From Chloroflexota bacterium (GTDB taxonomy: Bacteria; Chloroflexota; Dehalococcoidia; SHYB01): 37,690 bases of DNA. Positions 1-7,533 of the stretch are shown piece by piece (within the stretch, counting starts at the first letter, position 1; each line of letters opens with the position of its first letter). The stretch is from positions 1-37,690 of the forward strand of contig VGPF01000022.1 of the NCBI GenBank assembly GCA_016875535.1. Direction: 5' to 3'. The position numbers and the translations under genes are program-made. Below the pieces are notes generated by a model. It was not told the origin of the DNA, made no database searches, and was given only the letters and a program-made list of their open reading frames with translations.

Positions 1-435
1 AGGGACCCGCGGGGGCCGTCACGTTCGAGCAGGGCCGTCCGATTCCACTTCGATCGTTGTTCCTCTTGCTCCTTGTGCCTGCGCGTTATGGTTCGGTGCG
101 ACGATCGCCCCTTGCGCTTCGGGGCGCGCGTCGCACCCGGGCCGCCTGCGCTTCACTACCGGGATTACTCCCGACGGCGGGGCAAAAAGAAGGGGAGGCG
201 TCCCGACGAGCCGGAGGCGCACGCGCGCGTCCCCGACGATCGGTCCGCCTCCCCGGCTCTCTGTCCTGGCGAAGGCGTAAGCTTTTTGTGCTTACGAGAC
301 AATACTACGCAGAATAGGCAGTGGTGTCAAGTGGGGAAGGAACGCAGGGATGGAGGGACCGGGAACGAGGGAGGGGGAGGAGAGTTTATCCACTGAGGGC
401 ACTTGACCTTCACCCGTGTTTAGTATCAGGGGAGA
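1..435. other. Stretch with no recognisable gene
   Basis: I see no convincing coding region here: the open frames are short, mutually overlapping and of low-complexity Arg/Gly/Pro composition. Visible structure is limited to small inverted repeats, such as CGTAAGC at 276-282 facing GCTTACG at 290-296, and GTCAAGTG at 326-333 facing CACTTGAC at 400-407. The part from about 390 to 435 lies directly downstream of the transposase remnant on the minus strand and could contain the outer end of that former insertion element, but a terminal inverted repeat cannot be assigned without the other end. Confidence 0.6.
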
Positions 436-609
436 TCAGAGTGCCGTGGTTGCGTCAGCATACTCCGGTGGGGTGAGGTCCTTCAATGCGCTATGGGGTC
501 TCACCTCGATGTAGTCCCTCCGCCAATCCTCGATAACTTTCCTGACATGTTTCATGCTCAGGAGCCAGTTGATGTTCAGCCACTCAATCCTGAAGCGCTC
601 GTTGGGGAT
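436..609 (-). pseudogene. IS3-family transposase C-terminal remnant
   Basis: Reading the minus strand from 609 to the TGA at 436-438 gives about 57 codons that match the end of the rve integrase core of IS3-type OrfB transposases: NERFRIEWLN, then WLLSMKHVRKVIEDWRRDY, then EVRPHSALKDLTPPEYA. The block N-x-RF-x-x-E-x-L-N, an E-x-W-x-x-D-Y segment and RPHSAL-x-x-x-TPxE(Y/F) is the hallmark of this group and contains the region around the third acidic catalytic residue. A full OrfB is near 280 residues, so about four fifths is missing. Upstream the frame runs straight into the palindromic repeat at 610, which marks the truncation point. There is no start codon or ribosome binding site, so this is a dead relic. 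The family call is by eye from conserved motifs. Confidence 0.8.
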
Positions 610-610
610 G

Positions 611-779
611 GGGCTGGCCGCTCCGATGCTTCGGAGCCCTTTGGGGAGGCCAGCCCCTACCAGGAGGAAGTGGGTTGCGGGGGCACCTCAGGGGAAGTGG
701 GCGAGCCGCGCTACACACAGAGGAAGAATGGGACGCTTGGCTCGCCCCTACGGGAGGGTGGGCTGCGAGGGCGACCCAG
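611..779. repeat. Palindromic repeat unit, copy A
   Basis: This is the first of two near-identical units (the second is at 875-1041). It opens with a large foldback: GGGGCTGGCC at 610-619 pairs with GGCCAGCCCC at 648-657, and inside it CTCCGA at 621-626 pairs with TCGGAG at 631-636 around a four-base loop. A second foldback follows, GGGCGAGCC near 699 facing GGCTCGCCC near 739-747. Flanks end in CCCCTAC, a sequence often seen in intergenic repeats of Chloroflexota. No protein is encoded. It may be a non-autonomous (MITE- or REP-like) element; the mobilising enzyme is not visible. Confidence 0.75.
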
Positions 780-797
780 GAAGAGACCTCACCCTGG

Positions 798-844
798 CCC
801 TCTCCCAGACGCTTCCCGAGTTGCACTGGGAAGCTGGGAGAGGG
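798..844. repeat. Inverted repeat between the two repeat copies
   Basis: The left arm at 798-817 (CCCTCTCCCAGACGCTTCCC) pairs with the right arm at 828-844 (GGGAAGCTGGGAGAGGG) with a small bulge in the left arm and a ten-base loop. It sits between repeat copies A and B, and is followed at once by another foldback, GGGGCGCG at 847-854 facing CGCGCCC at 860-866. It is not followed by a T-run in either direction, so it looks like a repeat element rather than an intrinsic terminator. Confidence 0.65.
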
Positions 845-874
845 TAGGGGCGCGTGTTGCGCGCCCGATGGGGA

Positions 875-1041
875 GGGCTGGCCGCTCCGATGTTTCGGAG
901 CCCTTTGGGGAGGCCAGCCCCTACCAGGATGGTGGGTTGCGGGGGCAACCCAGGGGAAGTGGGCGAGCCGCGCTACACACAGAGGAAGAATGGGACGCTT
1001 GGCTCGCCCCTACGGGAGGGTGGGCTGCGGGGGCAACCCAG
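875..1041. repeat. Palindromic repeat unit, copy B
   Basis: Second copy of the unit at 611-779, in the same orientation and almost the same length. It preserves the outer GGCTGGCC/GGCCAGCC arms and the inner CTCCGA/TCGGAG stem (885-890 and 895-900). Differences are concentrated in the loop (TGTT in place of TGCT) and in the joining segment, where this copy has an exact foldback TGGGTTGC (933-940) facing GCAACCCA (945-952); in copy A the matching right arm is degenerate. Further GTTGC/GCAAC foldbacks follow at 1021-1040 and 1051-1067. Confidence 0.75.
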
Positions 1042-1081
1042 TCGGGTACGTGGGTTGCCGGCAACCAACTGCCTCATAGTT

Positions 1082-1126
1082 CCTTCGGGCGCTCAGGTGC
1101 TTCGCACCAGAGGCCCTCCCCGAAGG
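1082..1126. repeat. Nested foldback upstream of the LOG gene
   Basis: CCTTCGGG at 1082-1089 pairs with CCCGAAGG at 1119-1126, enclosing a second exact stem GGTGC (1096-1100) TTC GCACC (1104-1108). The following bases up to about 1180 contain a TCTTCGACGGGATGACAG stretch of the kind commonly dispersed in intergenic DNA of high-GC Chloroflexota. It is the last unit of the repeat block and ends about 60 bases before the predicted promoter of the next gene. Confidence 0.55.
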
Positions 1127-1182
1127 TTCGGACCGAGGGTACGGCCTGAAGACAGGGTCTTCGACGGGATGACAGTACAGAC

Positions 1183-1211
1183 CTGGGAAGCGTGATTCCG
1201 GATGGTATACT
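1183..1211 (+). promoter_or_regulatory. Possible sigma70-type promoter for the LOG-eno pair
   Basis: TATACT at 1206-1211 matches the -10 consensus in five of six positions. Seventeen bases upstream lies CTGGGA, a poor -35 box. The predicted transcript would start near 1218, about 20 bases before the GTG start. The -10 box is convincing, the -35 is not. Confidence 0.4.
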
Positions 1212-1239
1212 TGCCGCCGTCCGGAGGTAGACGCTTCCT

Positions 1240-3028
<1,789 letters not shown>

Positions 3029-3070
3029 AGCCCAGCGGATGCCCGCGCGCAAAGGGGCCGAGACCTCTTA

Positions 3071-3099
3071 TTGACACACCATATGCCCCATGCTAGACT
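3071..3099 (+). promoter_or_regulatory. Strong sigma70-type promoter for the ABC permease genes
   Basis: TTGACA at 3071-3076 is a perfect -35 box. After a 17-base spacer, TAGACT at 3094-3099 forms the -10 box (four of six). Transcription would start near 3106, leaving a leader of about 60 bases before the ATG at 3165. It lies 43 bases past the enolase stop, so the permease genes form their own unit. Confidence 0.7.
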
Positions 3100-3164
3100 T
3101 GCGCCCAACTTTCAAAAGCCGCCAGGTCTCCAGGGCTAATTGCAGCCCAGCGAATGGGTGAACG

Positions 3165-4124
3165 ATGCAGCGATATATAGTCCGACGGCTCCTCCAGTTC
3201 ATCCCGGTGCTCTTCCTCGTCTCCGTCGGCATCTTCCTTATCATGCGCGTGGTGCCGGGAGACGTGGCCCTCATGATCCTCGTCGGCCCGGACGGCACGG
3301 GCACGGTGGACCCCAAACAGCTGGAGGCATTGCGGACAAAGCTCGGGTTGAACGACCCGCTCTACATGCAGTATTTCCACTGGGTGGGCGGCGTCTTCGT
3401 TGGCGATTGGGGCCAGTCTCTCCGCTCCCAGACACCGGTGTGGGAGGAGATCACCAACCGCTTCCCGCTGACCTTTGAGATGTGCACGCTGACGGTCATC
3501 ATCTCCGTCTCCATCGCGCTTCCCCTCGGCATCCTGATGGCGATGCGCCAGAACTCGCCGATTGACTACGTGGCGCGGTTCGTGAGCATCGGCGGCCTGG
3601 CGATGCCGACGTTCTGGGTGGGCGCGCTGATGCTGCTCACGATGGTGGTCTTCTTCAACTGGATCCCGCCGTTGGGCTACACCGAGTTGTGGGAGAACCC
3701 GTGGAACAACATCCAGCAGATCATCTGGGCCTGTCTCGCCTTGGGATATGCCTTGTCCGCCGTTGTGGCCCGCATGACACGCTCGACGCTGCTGGAGGTC
3801 TTGCGGCAAGACTACATCCGCACGGCATGGGCCAAGGGCCTGCGCGAGCGGACCATCATGGTGCGCCACGCCCTCAAGAACGCCATCCTGCCGGTCATCA
3901 CCATCGTGGGCCTGCAATACGCCTCGCTCATGGGCGGCACCGTCATCATGGAGCGCATCTGGAATCTGCCCGGTCTGGGAACGGCGGTCATAGACTCCAT
4001 CAACTTCCGCGACTACCCGATGGTGCAGGGGTTAGTCCTGCTGTTCGCCCTCATCATCCTCTTCGTGAACCTTGTCATTGACCTGATGTACGCCTGGCTC
4101 GATCCGCGCATCCGCTACAACTAG
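3165..4124 (+). CDS. ABC transporter permease, DppB/OppB type
   Basis: Inner-membrane permease of the peptide/nickel (Opp/Dpp) importer family, 319 residues. It begins with the family-typical cytosolic-to-membrane start MQRYIVRRLLQFIPVLFLVS followed by RVVPGD. A periplasmic stretch with KLGLNDPLYMQYFHW is diagnostic for DppB-like proteins. The BPD_transp_1 core follows with about five further membrane segments, the EAA-type cytosolic loop DYIRTAWAKGLRERTIMVRHALKN split over positions about 215-240, and the family-typical end DPRIRYN. It pairs with the DppC-like gene 35 bases downstream. No substrate-binding protein and no ATPase genes are next to it, so the substrate cannot be named; peptides are the default for the family, but glycosides, metals and other solutes are also carried. 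The ribosome binding site is weak. Confidence 0.93.
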   Translation: MQRYIVRRLLQFIPVLFLVSVGIFLIMRVVPGDVALMILVGPDGTGTVDPKQLEALRTKLGLNDPLYMQYFHWVGGVFVGDWGQSLRSQTPVWEEITNRFPLTFEMCTLTVIISVSIALPLGILMAMRQNSPIDYVARFVSIGGLAMPTFWVGALMLLTMVVFFNWIPPLGYTELWENPWNNIQQIIWACLALGYALSAVVARMTRSTLLEVLRQDYIRTAWAKGLRERTIMVRHALKNAILPVITIVGLQYASLMGGTVIMERIWNLPGLGTAVIDSINFRDYPMVQGLVLLFALIILFVNLVIDLMYAWLDPRIRYN

Positions 4125-4159
4125 GCGCCGCGCGAGACCTGAAGCAACGGAACCAACCT

Positions 4160-5272
4160 ATGGCCGCACAAACAAAACGGGTCATGCGCGATGAGACGAA
4201 TCCCATCATCGGTGTGCTGACGAGCATCCGCCAGGGCTCCTGGAAGTTCGCCAAGCGGCAGCCCATCGGCGCCATCGGTTTCGTCATCCTGCTCATCGCC
4301 GTCATCGTCGCGATCCTCGGCCCCTGGATCAGGCCCCAAGACCCGCTGGAGATCCACGCCCGGGCGCTCTTCCACAAGCCGGAATGGATCAAGGGCTTCT
4401 ACCTGGGGACGGACCACCTGGGGCGGGATAACCTGAGCCGCATCATCATCGGCCTCAAGCCCTCTCTCCGCATCGCGATGTTCGGCGTCGCCTCGGGCTC
4501 CTTGATCGGCTACTTCATGGGCATCATCGGCGGCTATTACGGCGGCTGGATTGATGCCGTGTTCCAGCGCATGGTTGAAGCGAAGCTCGCATTTCCCACC
4601 CTGGTGCTGGCCCTCGCCCTCGTCTCGGTCCTCGGGACATCGGCCTGGCATCCCAATGCCTGGATCCTCTTCGGCATCATCATCGGCATGGGCGCCATCG
4701 TCGTGGCGCTGGCCTTCATGAACGAACGAGAAGCCGGCGCGGCGATGAGCACGCTCGTCAGCATGAGCCTCATCGTCGGCATCATCCTCATCCTGCTCGT
4801 CGGCCTCATGGATGACAAGCCGTTCACCCGCTCCCCCGTCTTCACCCTGGAGAAGGTGGCGATCCCCATCATGCTCATCGGTATCCCGGGCACCTCGCGC
4901 GTGGTGCGCGCGGTGACGCTTGCCAACCGCAATGCGGAGTACGTCCAGGCGGCGCGGGCCATCGGCGCCACGGATTTCCGGATCATGATCAGGCACATCG
5001 CGCCGCAGACCTTCGCCCCTGTGATGATCCTCATCACCTCCGGCCTCGGCTCCGCCATCATCATCGAATCGTCTCTCAGCTTCCTGGGCCTGGGCATCCC
5101 GCCGCCCCACCCGTCCCTGGGCGGCATGCTTTCCGGCCAGACGCTGACGAACGTGGAGAAGGCGCCGTGGAACGCGGTCTTCCCAGGTCTGGTGCTGACG
5201 ATGATCGTCTTCAGCTTCAACCTCCTGGGCGACTCTCTGCGCGACCACTTCGACCCGCGCCTGCGCAAGTAG
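4160..5272 (+). CDS. ABC transporter permease, DppC/OppC type, with extra membrane insertion
   Basis: Second permease of the importer, 370 residues where DppC proteins usually have 280-310. Residues about 31-60 form the N-terminal membrane segment (OppC_N), then comes the family motif LGTDHLGRDNLSRIIIGLK at 82-100. The BPD_transp_1 core starts near 105. Between ALALVSVLG (ends 159) and the next core helix (starts about 234) there is an insertion of roughly 60-65 residues holding two hydrophobic stretches, about 167-187 and 196-217, separated by a charged NEREAGA loop. The EAA loop EYVQAARAIGATDFRIMIRH (260-279) and the end LGDSLRDHFDPRLRK are canonical. Encoded 35 bases after the DppB gene under the same promoter. 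The core motifs being intact argues that the insertion is tolerated or functional rather than an assembly artefact. Confidence 0.9.
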   Translation: MAAQTKRVMRDETNPIIGVLTSIRQGSWKFAKRQPIGAIGFVILLIAVIVAILGPWIRPQDPLEIHARALFHKPEWIKGFYLGTDHLGRDNLSRIIIGLKPSLRIAMFGVASGSLIGYFMGIIGGYYGGWIDAVFQRMVEAKLAFPTLVLALALVSVLGTSAWHPNAWILFGIIIGMGAIVVALAFMNEREAGAAMSTLVSMSLIVGIILILLVGLMDDKPFTRSPVFTLEKVAIPIMLIGIPGTSRVVRAVTLANRNAEYVQAARAIGATDFRIMIRHIAPQTFAPVMILITSGLGSAIIIESSLSFLGLGIPPPHPSLGGMLSGQTLTNVEKAPWNAVFPGLVLTMIVFSFNLLGDSLRDHFDPRLRK

Positions 5273-5288
5273 GGTAATTCAGGCCCCT

Positions 5289-5317
5289 TTGCAGTCGCCG
5301 TTCTCCCGTGGTATGGT
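5289..5317 (+). promoter_or_regulatory. Possible promoter for the hydrolase-dehydrogenase pair
   Basis: TTGCAG at 5289-5294 and TATGGT at 5312-5317 are separated by 17 bases. Both boxes match only partly, so this is a tentative call. It falls in the 86-base gap after the permease genes and 42 bases upstream of the ATG at 5359; read-through from the permease promoter is the alternative. Confidence 0.3.
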
Positions 5318-5358
5318 TCCGCCCACAGCTTCCGCTTGCCTCGCATAAGGGGGCCATC

Positions 5359-6324
5359 ATGCCGACAACGCGCGTCAATACGGTCCTGGGGCCCATCTCC
5401 TCGGAAGACCTGGGCGCAACCCTCACTCACGAGCACCTGATCGCCTCCGCCATGGGCGTGGAGTACGACAGCACGGCCCACTTCGATTACGAGAACGAGC
5501 TGCTACAGGCCATCGGCGAGATGAAGCGCCTGAAGGCCGCGGGCATCACGACGATCATTGACCCGATCCCGATGGAGATCGGGCGCAACGTGAACTTCAT
5601 GGCGGACGTGGCCGAAAAATCAGGCATCAACATCATCTGCTCCACCGGCATCTACCACGAGACCGGCTCCTTCGCCGGGTATCCCACATACTTCCGCATC
5701 CGCACGGCGGATGAGCTGGCGGAGATCTACACCAAGGAGATCACGCAGGGGATCGGTGCCCGGAAGATCAAGGCGGGCGTGATCAAGTGCGCGACGAGCA
5801 GCGGCAAGGTGACGGATAACGAGAAGAAGGCGCTCCAGGCGGCGGCGCGGGCCTCCAAGGCCACGGGGGCGCCCATCACGACGCACACTACTGAAGGCAC
5901 GATGGGCCCGGAGCAGCTGGAGATCTTCGAGTCCGAGGGCGTGAACCCACAGCACGTCATCATCGGGCATTGCAGCGACAACCCGAATATCGCCTACCAC
6001 CTGAAGATGCTGAAGCGGAAGGCCTTCCTGGGGTTCGACCGCATCGGCTTCGAGATGCACTCGACGGACGAGGAGAAGCTCGGAACGCTGGCCGGCCTGG
6101 TGGCCCTGGGCTATGCGAACCAGATCGTCCTCTCCCACGATAACGTGGGCTGCATGCACGGCCCGGTCTCGCGGGCGCCCAGGAGCCCGGAGTATCTGAA
6201 GAAGCGCCGCTACACGTACATCATCGAGGACTTCATCCCTTCCATGAAGAAGGCGGGGGTCAGCGAGCAGGCCATCAAGACGATGCTGGTAGACAACCCG
6301 AGGCACTATTTCGAAAGCAACTAG
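5359..6324 (+). CDS. Phosphotriesterase-family metal-dependent hydrolase
   Basis: A 321-residue amidohydrolase-superfamily barrel of the phosphotriesterase (PF02126) family, which includes lactonases, resiniferatoxin-binding-type proteins and true phosphotriesterases. The binuclear metal ligands can be traced: HEH in TLTHEHLI, the carbamylated Lys in AGVIKCATSSG, His in ITTHTTEG, His in VIIGHCSDN, and Asp in IVLSHDNV. The segment GFDRIGFE is also typical. ATG 5359 was chosen over an upstream frame start at 5308 because AAGGGGG at 5347-5353 is correctly spaced and the product then begins MPTTRVNTVLGPISSEDLG, normal for this family. It is followed 23 bases later by an SDR gene, suggesting a two-gene catabolic unit. 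A lactonase or ester hydrolase role is more likely than organophosphate hydrolysis, but the substrate is not evident. Confidence 0.9.
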   Translation: MPTTRVNTVLGPISSEDLGATLTHEHLIASAMGVEYDSTAHFDYENELLQAIGEMKRLKAAGITTIIDPIPMEIGRNVNFMADVAEKSGINIICSTGIYHETGSFAGYPTYFRIRTADELAEIYTKEITQGIGARKIKAGVIKCATSSGKVTDNEKKALQAAARASKATGAPITTHTTEGTMGPEQLEIFESEGVNPQHVIIGHCSDNPNIAYHLKMLKRKAFLGFDRIGFEMHSTDEEKLGTLAGLVALGYANQIVLSHDNVGCMHGPVSRAPRSPEYLKKRRYTYIIEDFIPSMKKAGVSEQAIKTMLVDNPRHYFESN

Positions 6325-6347
6325 CGAAACTCACACGGAGGCGCACA

Positions 6348-7247
6348 ATGGCGGGACGTTTAGACGGGCGCGTGGCAGTAGTGACGGGTGCAGGCAGGGG
6401 CATCGGCAGGTCCATCGCGCACAAGCTCTCTGAGATGGGCGCGGCGGTGGTGGTGAACGACCTGGGCACGTCCACCCAGGGAAGCGGGAGCGACAAATCG
6501 CCCGCGGACCAGGTGGTCTCGGAGATCAAGGCGAAGGGCGGCAAGGCGGTCGCGAACTACGATAGCGTCTCGGACTTCGAAGCCTCGCGGCGCATCATCG
6601 AGACGGCGGTGAAGAGCTTCGGAAAGATTGACATCCTGGTGAACAACGCAGGGACGACGGCAGGCGCACCGATCTACGATCTCTCCCCGGAGACCTTCGC
6701 ATCGGTCGTCGGCGTGCACGTCTTCGGGACGTTCAACTGCACGCGGCACGCGTGCACTCACATGAAGAACCAGAAGTGGGGACGCATCGTGAACATGGTC
6801 TCCCGGGCGGGGCTCATCGGGAGCACGGGCAGCGCGCCGTACGGCGCGGGCAAGGGAGGCATCTTCGGCTTCACAAACGTGGTGAGCCGGGACCTGGCGC
6901 CCTTCGGCATCACGGTGAACGGCGTGAACCCGGCGGCGGCGAACACGCGGATGGTGACGGAGAGCATGAGCCGGGCGAAGGCCACCGGGGGAGACACATC
7001 GCAGACGGAGCGGATGCTGCGCGTGGTGCAGGACCCGGAGAACGTGGCGATCTGCGTGGCGGCCCTCTGCACGGAAGAGGCGGCGAACATCAACGGGCAG
7101 TACTTCTTCGTGCAGGGCGGGCACGTGGGGCTCTTCCAGCCGCTCCAGGTGACGAAGCATGTCTACAAAGACGGGATGTGGACACCCGGCGAGCTGGCGA
7201 AGGCGATGGGGACGATGGAGATCCCGCCGCTGGGGACGCTCTACTAA
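6348..7247 (+). CDS. Short-chain dehydrogenase/reductase
   Basis: NAD(P)-dependent oxidoreductase of the classical SDR family, 299 residues. The cofactor motif TGAGRGIG is at residues about 14-21, the NNAG motif follows in KIDILVNNAGTT, and the catalytic set is a Ser in NMVSRAG plus Y-x-x-x-K in PYGAGKGG. After the catalytic helix comes VNGVNPAAANTRMV, the usual PG-like loop with a changed sequence. The N-terminal VVVNDLGTSTQGSG resembles the (3R)-hydroxyacyl-CoA dehydrogenase domain of multifunctional beta-oxidation enzymes, where an Asp at the end of the second strand prefers NAD. It is about 50 residues longer than minimal SDRs, with a C-terminal tail ending in WTPGELAKAMGTMEIPP. GGAGG six bases before the ATG gives a good ribosome binding site. 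Likely oxidises or reduces a hydroxyl on an intermediate handled by the neighbouring hydrolase; this link is inference. Confidence 0.9.
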   Translation: MAGRLDGRVAVVTGAGRGIGRSIAHKLSEMGAAVVVNDLGTSTQGSGSDKSPADQVVSEIKAKGGKAVANYDSVSDFEASRRIIETAVKSFGKIDILVNNAGTTAGAPIYDLSPETFASVVGVHVFGTFNCTRHACTHMKNQKWGRIVNMVSRAGLIGSTGSAPYGAGKGGIFGFTNVVSRDLAPFGITVNGVNPAAANTRMVTESMSRAKATGGDTSQTERMLRVVQDPENVAICVAALCTEEAANINGQYFFVQGGHVGLFQPLQVTKHVYKDGMWTPGELAKAMGTMEIPPLGTLY

Positions 7248-7262
7248 GCCATCTCGAGGCGA

Positions 7263-7301
7263 CCTAACCCCTTGCCCCTTCCCTGGGAAGGAAGGGGTAG
7301 G
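7263..7301. repeat. Long imperfect palindrome after the SDR gene
   Basis: CCTA-A-CCCCTT at 7263-7273 pairs with AAGGGG-TAGG at 7292-7301, and inside it CTTCCC (7278-7283) faces GGGAAG (7285-7290). The whole element folds on itself nearly end to end. It starts 16 bases after the SDR stop codon and could act as a terminator, but no T-run follows; its sequence resembles the CCCTCTCCC-type inverted repeat at 798-844, so it may belong to the same dispersed repeat class. Confidence 0.55.
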
Positions 7302-7345
7302 AGCGGATCATCGTGTCCAGGAAACATGCCACCCCGTTTCGCGCA

Positions 7346-7374
7346 TTGCCAATGGGCGGGGCCGCCTGTATCGT
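7346..7374 (+). promoter_or_regulatory. Likely promoter of otsA
   Basis: TTGCCA at 7346-7351 (five of six) and TATCGT at 7369-7374 (four of six) are separated by 17 bases. Predicted transcription start is near 7381, which gives otsA an unusually long leader of about 150 bases that begins with an exact GCGCCC-TGA-GGGCGC foldback at 7380-7394. Confidence 0.5.
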
Positions 7375-7379
7375 ATCTA

Positions 7380-7533
7380 GCGCCCTGAGGGCGCAACGCG
7401 CAAGCGAGCCGCCCCATCCCTGAGAGAAAGGTGCCGGAGCGCCGGTTGAGCGGCGCTCCCCGGGCCATCACGCCTGAGCGCAGGCGATCACGGCTCCATC
7501 TCGCAGGGGCCGTGAGGAAAGCGAGTCTCGCAG
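7380..7533 (+). promoter_or_regulatory. Hairpin-rich leader of otsA, candidate cis-regulatory RNA
   Basis: Four stems are visible: GCGCCC/GGGCGC at 7380-7394; GGAGCGCCG (7436-7444) facing CGGCGCTCC (7451-7459), nine exact pairs; CGCCTG/CAGGCG at 7471-7486; and CACGGC (7489-7494) facing GCCGTG (7509-7514), the last of which touches the only ribosome binding site, GAGGA at 7514-7518. GCGAG at 7521-7525 can pair either with CTCGC at 7500-7504 or with CTCGC at 7527-7531, just before the ATG at 7534, so two structures exclude one another. The binding site is 15 bases from the start codon, too far unless the second pairing loops out the gap. It does not match a riboswitch class I can recognise. Regulation by structure is inference. 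Confidence 0.4.

Noticed and set aside
19-222. Small minus-strand frame of 67 codons at the left edge
   Set aside because: Low-complexity composition, no ribosome binding site, no similarity I recognise.
493-1149. A 218-codon open frame on the plus strand through the repeat block
   Set aside because: It reads through the antisense of the IS3 relic and both palindromic repeats, and its protein is internally duplicated only because the DNA is. No domain or ribosome binding site.
7418-7440. CTGAGA in the otsA leader as part of a TPP riboswitch
   Set aside because: Only the short CTGAGA motif fits; the ACCTGAT-type partner and other conserved blocks of the THI element are absent, and trehalose synthesis is not a usual target. 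The short motif is likely chance.
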